Assembly (NCBI GenBank): GCA_903911355.1
Contig: CAIWDD010000135.1
Span: forward strand, 1-34,896
DNA length: 34,896 bases
From: an uncultured Nodularia sp.
GTDB lineage: Bacteria > Cyanobacteriota > Cyanobacteriia > Cyanobacteriales > Nostocaceae
Reading direction: 5' to 3'
Positions 15,534-22,331 of this stretch are shown piece after piece (position 1 is the first letter of the stretch; each line of letters begins with the position of its first letter). The translations under genes were made by a program, and so were the position numbers. The notes beneath the pieces are model-generated. The model was given only the letters and a program-made list of their open reading frames with translations, did no database searches and had not been told where the DNA came from.

Positions 15534-15539
15534 TATAAT
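15534..15539 (+). promoter_or_regulatory. Candidate -10 element of the Zorya-like operon
   Basis: A perfect TATAAT lies 58 nt before the first start codon of the operon. No good -35 sits 16-18 nt upstream, so it could be activator-dependent or incidental. Confidence 0.35.
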
Positions 15540-15597
15540 AATCTAATGATTCATTGCACATCCCAGATCGCCTGTTTTCCAGTTACCAGGGAATTTC

Positions 15598-15936
15598 ATG
15601 ATCCAGTTGACACCATCGGTAATAGAGTTAGTTGAAGAAATTGTAGCTGTTAATCAAGCCTGGAAACTAACTGCTGAGATGGGACAGCATACCTCAGCCA
15701 TAGCAGACTCACTCGCGGATTTAAAGAACCGGTTACAAGTGCGACTCTTACGTACTTATGCACCCGAACAAGTTTATTTAGAAGTTGATACTTCTCCAGA
15801 AACAACAACCACGGAAGAACTTTATGGGTTAATTCTACGCCAACCAATAGGTGATTATTGGAATGCGGCACATCTTCCCGTGCGTGTAGCTCAACAATTG
15901 CTGTCTTCTGAAGAAATAGCCAAATTTACAATTTAG
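15598..15936 (+). CDS. Hypothetical protein, first gene of the Zorya-like operon
   Basis: A 112-aa acidic protein that I do not recognise. It is predicted soluble and mostly helical, with no signal peptide, membrane segment, Cys motif or nuclease signature. The first half is heptad-like (VIELVEEIVAVNQAWKLTAE, then SLADLKNRLQVRLL). The centre has TSPETTTTEELYG. AGGGA lies 5 nt before the ATG. It ends 16 nt before the ZorA-like gene on the same strand with no terminator between them, so co-transcription is likely. It is not one of the standard Zorya components I know. It may be an accessory, regulatory or immunity subunit. Confidence 0.75.
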   Translation: MIQLTPSVIELVEEIVAVNQAWKLTAEMGQHTSAIADSLADLKNRLQVRLLRTYAPEQVYLEVDTSPETTTTEELYGLILRQPIGDYWNAAHLPVRVAQQLLSSEEIAKFTI

Positions 15937-15952
15937 TGGGGAGTGTAGTCAA

Positions 15953-17965
15953 ATGATTCAAGGCTTATTCAATATTTTTTGGCAGAATACTCCTTTTCAT
16001 TGGAGTATTTTACTTCTTCTCCTGGGGGGAGGAATAGCCGAAGTTAGATCTATTCTTCTGTATTGGCGTTCCATACAAAGAGATTTGAAAGATAATAACG
16101 AAAATATCAAGTACCTGGAGAGCCACCAACGTCAAAATGTTATCCCAGATAATGGATCATCCTGGTTCCAGAAACATCTAGCTGGAACAAATACTCAGGG
16201 AGGTTTCCAACCCAAAGTTGAGGCGGAAAAATTTGTATTATTACAATACCCAAGAATTTTAAATCCCTCTATTCCTAACAGCTATTTGCGTTTTATACCT
16301 ACCATTCTCATCGCCATTGGTGTTTTAGGAACCTTTTATGGGATTCAGGAAGGATTATCACAAATAGACACGAGTAATATTAATCAAAACACCTCCGAGT
16401 TACTAGAAGCTAGTTCCAATCTTCTAGAAGGTATGAAAACTGCTTTTTCTACCTCATTGATGGGGTTAGGCTCTAGTAGTCTATTTACTATTGTCTTAGC
16501 AGTTGGAGAAGGAATTAAACGCTTACCTAGTCAAATATTACGCGAAAGATTAGATAGGATTGCTTTTGTGGAAAGTCCCACAAGGCTTTTATCTCGTTTT
16601 AACCTTGATGGAACTGAAAGAGCAGCAACCAGTTTAAGTAATGCTGCTGAGAGTATGAAGACCGGATTTGAAAAATTAATCCAGGTACAAAGTGAATTAA
16701 GTCCTGATGCTATTGGTGAAAAAGTTGGTGAAAAAGTGGGAGCAGTCATGTCTCCCATTTTCCAGGAGATCAAACAAGAATTATCAGCACTCAGAGAAAT
16801 TAAACAGGAGCAAGGTCAGGAAATATTAAGAGAGTTAATTACAGAACAAAGAGAACAATTAATCAAACCCCTCATAGCTGAACTTACCAAGAGCGCACAA
16901 CTGACTCAAGAAGCTTCTCAAGCAGTTCGTGAACTCAGAGAAGAACTGGGGGGAATTTCCCAAAGTCTCAGCACATCTGTAATGACTATCCAAAAATTCC
17001 AAGAAGATACTTTAGTGCAACTGCAAGAATTTGCAGTTAGCTTGCAGTCTATCTTAACTGAATTTCGTTCTGATACTCAAGGAGTAATGGAAAGGGTATC
17101 TACAGAAATTCAGTCAGCTGTAACTGCAAGTGTTGAAGCGATAAATTCCCAGAGAATTGCTTTTGAAGTCAGTTCTAATCAAGCAGCTAATACTTTTAGA
17201 AGTATTCGAGAAGATTTAGAAACCGCACTACATACCCAAGCAGAAATAGAGCGTCAAATGCTCCAGGAATTTCAAGATCGAACCCTGGCGATTATCACCA
17301 CACAAACTGAAAGTATTACCACCGTTGGTAATGAAGCATCTCAATTAATGAATGGAGCCAGAGAGAACTTAATATCTACTCTCTCTAACATTGATACTAT
17401 GCTGCAAAATACCCGGATCACTGTACAGGAAGAACTAGAGCAATTCCGCCTGAGTTATCAAACAGCTTTACAAGAGTTTTTCAATAGCCAAAATCAGTTA
17501 CTAGAAGAAACCCTAGGGGAACAGCGTCAAGGACTAGCTCAGGTTGTCAATGATTTACAGACTGCTTTTAACGAAGAATATCACAGACGCTCAACTTTAA
17601 CCGCACAAGTGGAAGAAAGTATGAGCAGAATTGGACAAACTGTAGAGAAGGTCAGTAATTTTGCTCATGTCACCGGTTTAACTTCAGGAGAAAGACTAGC
17701 ACAAATCCAAGAAATTACCAGGGGATTGGGTCGAGAAGCTCATAGGATTGAACAAACCTATGCAGCTATGATTCAACAGTTAAATCAGGCTTTGGAAATA
17801 AGTAATCAACATTTAGTTGATTACCTAAATCAAGCATCTGCATCTGAAAACTTGTTTTTCACCCAAGCAGATGAAGCCACCACCAAAATTTCTAATCAAT
17901 TACTACAAGCTGCTAATTATCTAGTAGCTGCAGAAGCTAATCGTCGTCATCAATCTGAATCATGA
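15953..17965 (+). CDS. zorA: MotA/ExbB/TolQ-family channel with long coiled-coil tail (ZorA-like)
   Basis: A 670-aa inner-membrane protein. Hydrophobic segments lie at about 17-38, 113-135 and 163-187. The last two carry the family core: IGVLGTFYGIQEGL with Thr127, and MKTAFSTSLMGLGSSS with polar residues at 166-168 typical of MotA/ExbB proton pathways. From ~200 to the end the protein is helical and Gln/Glu-rich, with extended coiled-coil character and no further domain. A short channel unit with a very long cytoplasmic tail is the architecture of ZorA, whose pentamer forms a proton-driven motor with ZorB. The stop overlaps the next start by 4 nt (ATGA). It could instead be another ExbB-like motor, but the neighbours favour Zorya. 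Confidence 0.8.
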   Translation: MIQGLFNIFWQNTPFHWSILLLLLGGGIAEVRSILLYWRSIQRDLKDNNENIKYLESHQRQNVIPDNGSSWFQKHLAGTNTQGGFQPKVEAEKFVLLQYPRILNPSIPNSYLRFIPTILIAIGVLGTFYGIQEGLSQIDTSNINQNTSELLEASSNLLEGMKTAFSTSLMGLGSSSLFTIVLAVGEGIKRLPSQILRERLDRIAFVESPTRLLSRFNLDGTERAATSLSNAAESMKTGFEKLIQVQSELSPDAIGEKVGEKVGAVMSPIFQEIKQELSALREIKQEQGQEILRELITEQREQLIKPLIAELTKSAQLTQEASQAVRELREELGGISQSLSTSVMTIQKFQEDTLVQLQEFAVSLQSILTEFRSDTQGVMERVSTEIQSAVTASVEAINSQRIAFEVSSNQAANTFRSIREDLETALHTQAEIERQMLQEFQDRTLAIITTQTESITTVGNEASQLMNGARENLISTLSNIDTMLQNTRITVQEELEQFRLSYQTALQEFFNSQNQLLEETLGEQRQGLAQVVNDLQTAFNEEYHRRSTLTAQVEESMSRIGQTVEKVSNFAHVTGLTSGERLAQIQEITRGLGREAHRIEQTYAAMIQQLNQALEISNQHLVDYLNQASASENLFFTQADEATTKISNQLLQAANYLVAAEANRRHQSES

Positions 17966-18603
17966 ATAATTTTAGCGATTGGGAACCAACACCACAAATA
18001 GAAGAGGATAACTCCAGCGTTTTACTCGCCATTGGCGATATGATGTCTGGACTGTTAATGATATTTGCGCTGTTGTTTATTACCGTTTCTTTACAGTTGA
18101 GTGAAAGATCAGAACCCAGACGTAATGTCATTGAACAAGTGATTGAAGAGTTGAAAGCAAAGAAAGTCAATGTAGAAGTTAATAAAGATACTGGAGATAT
18201 TAGCCTGAAAGAAAATATTCTATTTCCAGAAAATAGCGCTCAATTAAGTACTGCTGGGAAAAGCACTCTACGATCATTTATCTCGGTTTATAGTAATGTA
18301 ATTTTCTCCAAACCTAAATATCAGGAAGAAATTACCCGGGTTGTGATTGAAGGACATACTAGTTCTAGTGGAACTTATAACGGTAATTTACAGTTAAGTC
18401 TGTTGAGGTCTTTTGCTGTTGCTGAATATATCTCCTCAGAGATGAAATTTGAAACTCAATCACAACTGAAGAAAAAAATCCTTGTTTCTGGAAGGGGAGA
18501 AATTGAAGCTAGTGAAGAGATTGATGACCCCAATGATAGAAAGGTAATTTTCCGGTTGCAATTTAAGGGGGATAATTTATCTGATATTTTTACATCAAAA
18601 TGA
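17962..18603 (+). CDS. zorB: OmpA-domain motor protein (ZorB-like)
   Basis: A 213-aa MotB-like protein with a short cytoplasmic N-terminus and one membrane helix (~20-43) preceded or entered by Asp26 (IGDMMSGLLM), the position expected for the ion-binding aspartate. The periplasmic OmpA-like domain (~75-205) shows LFPENSAQLS, VVIEGHTSS, LQLSLLRSFAVAEYI and GRGEIEAS...NDRKVIFRL, the pattern that binds peptidoglycan. It overlaps the ZorA-like gene by 4 nt, as expected for subunits made in fixed ratio. In Zorya the complex anchors to the cell wall and signals phage invasion to cytoplasmic effectors. Confidence 0.82.
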   Translation: MNNFSDWEPTPQIEEDNSSVLLAIGDMMSGLLMIFALLFITVSLQLSERSEPRRNVIEQVIEELKAKKVNVEVNKDTGDISLKENILFPENSAQLSTAGKSTLRSFISVYSNVIFSKPKYQEEITRVVIEGHTSSSGTYNGNLQLSLLRSFAVAEYISSEMKFETQSQLKKKILVSGRGEIEASEEIDDPNDRKVIFRLQFKGDNLSDIFTSK

Positions 18604-18622
18604 TTTTTACAACCTAGAAAAT

Positions 18623-20167
18623 ATGATGTTAAATTTTCGCACTCTATCCTTAAGCGATCGCCAGTCACCGGAACCAACCAATTTACTCCAGTTAGTCAAC
18701 AATTTCCGCAACAGTGGACAATTCCGCCAGCTTCACGATCTCCCTAATGTAGAAACAGATACTTGGCGTTCTTTAGATCAAATTATCGAAACCATCCAAT
18801 CCGGCAATATTGACGACATTCAATACATAGAATGGGTCTATTGTCTCCATAATAAGGCTGAATGGGATAGGCAACACCCAGAAATCAGCTATACAACTTC
18901 AGTATTAATCTGGAGAGCAGCAGTTAATAACTTAAGGCTCAGAGAAACTTTATTATGGCTGTTAGTGTTGAATCATAGCGAGTCACAGCCAATTATCAGT
19001 GAATCCTTAGTTACAAGTTTTTCTGTGTTTATCAGGGAATCAGGGGACAGTGACGCACAAATATTACAAATCATACAAGCCATCACCCAGGACGACTATC
19101 ACAGATTAGCTTTAATTGCTAGTAGGGAGAAGAATTGTACACCCCAAGAATTACTCAAGAAATGTCATCTTCCATCAACTGGTAATGGGGTGAGTCAGGC
19201 TTTAAACTATGTAGTGACAATATTTTCAGACAGGAAAGACAAACCAGAATGGTTCCCAGAATGGTTACTGCGTTGTTTGGCGCAAATGTCCCACTCACAA
19301 CAATGTCAGGAAGTTAATCGTTTATTGACAGCGATCGCCCCTGAAATAGGAAGCGGTTTTTTATCAATCGTAGAATGGTTACGTCAAAATTACGGACCCC
19401 GCACTGTTAATTCTCGCTGGAGTCAATTATCACCACAAGCTCAACTAGCATTACGTAAATGGATTGGTGCTGCTACTTGGGGAGATTTTGACAGAATGAT
19501 TACAGTGTTAATCAATAAGTTGAGTTCACAGTTACAAAACTTACCACAGAATAACAGGGGATATCAGGAACTAAATTATCAAAGAAACCAACTAGAAAGA
19601 CGTAAAGGGTTCTGGTCAAATTATAGCGATCGCTTTGAACGTTTGCGTATTTTAGTACCCGCATCAACTAGTTGGATTAGTCAAGAATTAACACGAGATA
19701 TTGATATTCTGGTAAAAGATGGTAGTAATGAGACAGAAATTTGTATCTTTGACTTTGGGGATTGGTTTATTGTAGAATTCTTCAGGGGTAATGGCAGTGA
19801 AATTTTACTGTTTAACCGCCATTCCTCTGCTCATGTGGAAGAAACATTATTTCAATCGCCAAATTTATCTATCTCAGATATTCGCCGTTTATATCGTTTT
19901 GGCGGTGAAATTCGTGATCATGTTTTCCTCTGGCAATATTATGGGGAAAAGTGGCTGAGAACGCAACATAATATTTACCCGAATGACGGGATAACTCGTT
20001 TTAAAGGAATTCCTCCACAATATAATCAATTTAGTCACACAACAGGTTTACCCACTCCTACAGTAGATAACCAGAGAATCCGTGAACAACGTTTAGCACG
20101 CTGGCGCCAGGATATTCAAAGAATATACCAAGGACTTGGTATAACCTTGAAGAACTGGAGTAACTAG
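18623..20167 (+). CDS. zorC: EH-signature-like protein (ZorC-like)
   Basis: A 514-aa predicted soluble protein without membrane segments. The N-terminal ~300 residues are helical. The C-terminal part contains ERRKGFWSNYSDRFERLR (~330-347), then FGDWFIVEFFRGN (~377-389) with a conserved-looking Glu, and LFNRHSS (~395-401) with a His. This R..FW..Y / E / H arrangement resembles the EH_Signature domain of ZorC from type I Zorya systems. I base the call on that pattern plus position: same strand, 19 nt after the ZorB-like gene and third in order, as in ZorABC. In characterised systems ZorC binds DNA and acts with the ZorD helicase-nuclease; no ZorD gene follows here. A strong terminator lies 26 nt after the stop. 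Confidence 0.62.
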   Translation: MMLNFRTLSLSDRQSPEPTNLLQLVNNFRNSGQFRQLHDLPNVETDTWRSLDQIIETIQSGNIDDIQYIEWVYCLHNKAEWDRQHPEISYTTSVLIWRAAVNNLRLRETLLWLLVLNHSESQPIISESLVTSFSVFIRESGDSDAQILQIIQAITQDDYHRLALIASREKNCTPQELLKKCHLPSTGNGVSQALNYVVTIFSDRKDKPEWFPEWLLRCLAQMSHSQQCQEVNRLLTAIAPEIGSGFLSIVEWLRQNYGPRTVNSRWSQLSPQAQLALRKWIGAATWGDFDRMITVLINKLSSQLQNLPQNNRGYQELNYQRNQLERRKGFWSNYSDRFERLRILVPASTSWISQELTRDIDILVKDGSNETEICIFDFGDWFIVEFFRGNGSEILLFNRHSSAHVEETLFQSPNLSISDIRRLYRFGGEIRDHVFLWQYYGEKWLRTQHNIYPNDGITRFKGIPPQYNQFSHTTGLPTPTVDNQRIREQRLARWRQDIQRIYQGLGITLKNWSN

Positions 20168-20192
20168 TAACATCTGAATCTAGATTACCATG

Positions 20193-20225
20193 GTGTGTTG
20201 TCCCGCACAACGCACTATTTTTTTT
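20193..20225 (+). terminator. Strong Rho-independent terminator of the Zorya-like operon
   Basis: The 9-bp stem GTGTGTTGT/ACAACGCAC (one G-U pair) has loop CCCGC and is followed by TATTTTTTTT. It marks the 3' end of the four-gene operon and so argues against a fifth, downstream ZorD gene. Confidence 0.85.
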
Positions 20226-20500
20226 AACGCAAAGGAGCGCAAAGGTTTAAGATTAATTAGATTCAGCCCAAAGGTGATTAATAATCATCAAATACTTTAG
20301 CCAAACTATACTTCGTATTTTTTATACTCAATCAATGTTCTGGGAAAAAACAGCTATTTATCTTGACTTAATTAATAGAATATGCATATCTGGGAAAAAG
20401 ATCAACGATACCAGATTTTTAGAAGTCATGGTAATTTAAGCTTTAGTTGATAAAATCTATGGACTAGCAGGATTACTGATATGCCTAGATCCCTTAATTC

Positions 20501-20530
20501 TTGAATTGGGGTAAAACTGTCCCTTATAAA
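20501..20530 (+). promoter_or_regulatory. Candidate promoter of the actin-like gene
   Basis: TTGAAT (20501-20506) and TATAAA (20525-20530) are separated by 18 nt and lie 22 nt before the start codon. They fit sigma-70 spacing but are weak boxes. Confidence 0.35.
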
Positions 20531-20551
20531 TTTTTAGGTCTACATTGACAA

Positions 20552-21679
20552 ATGTCTAAAAATGTCAACTCCCAAGAGTTAAAACCTGATCAACCCAATG
20601 ATCAACCTCCTGCGGAATCTCAAACAGCAGTAAAACGGGAAGCAGATAAACGCAGTTCAGTAGAAACTGGTTTATCAAAGGATACCGCATTTGTAGCTGC
20701 TCCTAGAGCCATTGAAGTGATTTTTGACCCCGGTAATCGCTCAATTCTGCTCTATGATGGCGATAATCTTGTCAAACTAGCTTCTTTATATGCATGGCTA
20801 TCTGGGAATCGTAAACCAATACGTATGAATGATCAATCATCTGTTGTTGAAATTCATACCTCAGATGGTAGTTCTGAATATAATGGTACTCGCTATTTGA
20901 TTGGCGAAGCAGCCTCCAGACAACCCCGTTACGAACGGGTCTACAATCGTCCTAAATTTGATGAATGCTTACTTTATCTGCTACCCTGTATCGGTAAACT
21001 TTTCCCCAAACAGAAAGATCTGACTCTAGCGGTGAAAGTCAATGCTACAGAAGCTGAACTTCATCAAAATCTTTTGGAGCAAAAGCTCAAGGGAAAGACA
21101 GAAGCTACTATTGATGGACGGGATATCTCACTTACGGTGGAGTCTGTGACGGTTTTTGAGGAAGGTTTGGGAGCTTGGTATCTGCTTAATGATTCTGAAC
21201 CTCAAATCAAAGGCCACTATACAGGAGTGCTAAATTTGGGGGGAGCCACTATTGACTCTATTTTGGTGGATTATGATGGCTATGTTTTAACAGAAGCCAG
21301 TTTGAGAAGTCCTAAGGGGGGTACATTTGACCTGGCCACGGAAATTAGACGCGTCATTACAGCTGACCGAGCAGATATGGCTTATCTAGAGGCCGATGTA
21401 ATTATGAATTGTCTGGAGTTCAATGATTATGTCATTGATGGTTATGATTTCTCGTCTGTTGTCAGAAATGAGATAGATAACTGGTTTAAGTCGGTGATGG
21501 GAAAAACTCAAGCTGTCTGGTCTACTTACTTCCATAAAATTTCTCGCTATATCCTCACCGGTGGTAGTGCTTATCTAGTTATTGATAAAGCTGCTCGTTC
21601 CCCCAAGTTCCACGTTACCCGTAACCCAGTATACGATAATGTTATAGGTCTCTATGGACGACAAAAAATTAATAGCTAA
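20552..21679 (+). CDS. ParM/StbA-like bacterial actin
   Basis: A 375-aa actin-fold ATPase of the plasmid-partition type. A disordered polar N-terminus (~1-50) precedes the fold. The phosphate-1 region is IEVIFDPGNRSILL (~54-67). Phosphate-2 is GVLNLGGATIDSILVDYDG (~224-242). The adenosine motif is ILTGGSAYLV (~336-345). The C-terminus NPVYDNVIGLYGRQK matches the ParM/Alp ending. Such proteins polymerise into filaments that move DNA or organise complexes. A small gene overlaps or abuts its 3' end, the usual parM-parR layout, but no replication gene is nearby and the surroundings look chromosomal. It may come from an integrated plasmid or serve a chromosomal role. Confidence 0.85.
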   Translation: MSKNVNSQELKPDQPNDQPPAESQTAVKREADKRSSVETGLSKDTAFVAAPRAIEVIFDPGNRSILLYDGDNLVKLASLYAWLSGNRKPIRMNDQSSVVEIHTSDGSSEYNGTRYLIGEAASRQPRYERVYNRPKFDECLLYLLPCIGKLFPKQKDLTLAVKVNATEAELHQNLLEQKLKGKTEATIDGRDISLTVESVTVFEEGLGAWYLLNDSEPQIKGHYTGVLNLGGATIDSILVDYDGYVLTEASLRSPKGGTFDLATEIRRVITADRADMAYLEADVIMNCLEFNDYVIDGYDFSSVVRNEIDNWFKSVMGKTQAVWSTYFHKISRYILTGGSAYLVIDKAARSPKFHVTRNPVYDNVIGLYGRQKINS

Positions 21680-22046
21680 TATGGACTTGGTCAGGAAAAA
21701 AATTGCTCGACGTAGGTTTCAAAAACGTTCCGGTTCAAACCATGTCTGGACTATGACCGCTACTATCAAGGAAGAAAATTATGATGTGGTGTTAACCGAA
21801 GGTGACAATAGCGAAACTGACAGCGTGTCTAAAGTCGTTAACCGTGCATTAACTTTGATGCAAAGATTAATGGACTCTACCCAAACCGATACGTTTTCCG
21901 AAGCTATGGATCTCGCCCTTCGACTGGTGAAGCAGGCTAATGTGTCTACTGTCAAGGAGTCTGAGAATGTTGTCCCTCAAAGAGATAATCATTCCCACAC
22001 AAACACTGATTTTGTAGATCCTGATTTTTTGAATGTCATGGGATAG
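21654..22046 (+). CDS. Small putative partner of the actin-like protein (ParR-position)
   Basis: A 130-aa polar protein of unknown family. The N-terminus is strongly basic (RKKIARRRFQKR), suggesting nucleic-acid binding. A helical stretch follows (SVSKVVNRALTLMQRLM, then TFSEAMDLALRLVKQAN), and the tail is acidic. The frame begins inside the actin-like gene (26-nt overlap). An alternative in-frame ATG at 21681, one nt after the actin stop (TAATATG), would give 121 aa. Neither has a clear ribosome binding site, which suggests coupling. Position and size match a ParR-type adaptor, but no ribbon-helix-helix signature can be proven. Confidence 0.65.
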   Translation: MDDKKLIANMDLVRKKIARRRFQKRSGSNHVWTMTATIKEENYDVVLTEGDNSETDSVSKVVNRALTLMQRLMDSTQTDTFSEAMDLALRLVKQANVSTVKESENVVPQRDNHSHTNTDFVDPDFLNVMG

Positions 22047-22074
22047 CCAAACTCAGCTTTTAATTGAGGATAAA

Positions 22075-22317
22075 TTACTCAAAATGTCGCCGAAAGCGGG
22101 GATCAAGTTTATCTGTTTTTTCCTGATTGCAAGTGAAACACAGGGTCTGTAAGTTGCTGATATCATTTTGACCACCACGAGCTAGGGGGATAATGTGGTC
22201 AACTGTCAGCTTAGTTTCTGAACTTGTTTTACCACAGCTTTGACATTGATATTTATCTCTTGCAAATACGTATTTTCTCACTGAGGAGGGAATGGGAATC
22301 CGGGGAGTTTTATTCAT
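22075..22317 (-). CDS. Small HNH endonuclease
   Basis: An 80-aa stand-alone HNH nuclease of the McrA-like zinc type. It has a CQSC zinc pair (Cys25/Cys28), the catalytic block VDHIIPLARGG with His41, Asn55 in NDISNLQ, and a second zinc pair CFTCNQEK (Cys60/Cys63). All key residues are present, so it is probably active as a DNA nickase or endonuclease. It begins 14 nt after the stop of the dynamin-like gene on the same strand, implying one transcript. It converges on the actin partner gene. Confidence 0.87.
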   Translation of the reverse strand: MNKTPRIPIPSSVRKYVFARDKYQCQSCGKTSSETKLTVDHIIPLARGGQNDISNLQTLCFTCNQEKTDKLDPRFRRHFE

Positions 22318-22331
22318 TAGTTACCCTCACT

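Larger units (their letters stand above)
15136..15597. other. Intergenic region upstream of the Zorya-like operon
   Basis: No convincing gene is present. It holds the promoter of the divergent NADH dehydrogenase, the degenerate repeat copy 4 (15314-15422), a 9-mer repeat (15432-15458) and a candidate -10 box for the downstream operon. Confidence 0.6.
20168..20551. other. Intergenic region between Zorya-like operon and actin-like gene
   Basis: It holds the operon terminator (20193-20225), an ACGCAAAGG-type short repeat just after it (20227-20244) and a candidate promoter for the actin-like gene (20501-20530). No gene is seen. Confidence 0.6.

Noticed and set aside
22075-22317. HNH protein considered as the ZorE effector of a type II Zorya
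   Set aside because: It is only 80 aa, on the opposite strand, beyond the operon terminator, and coupled to the dynamin-like gene instead.
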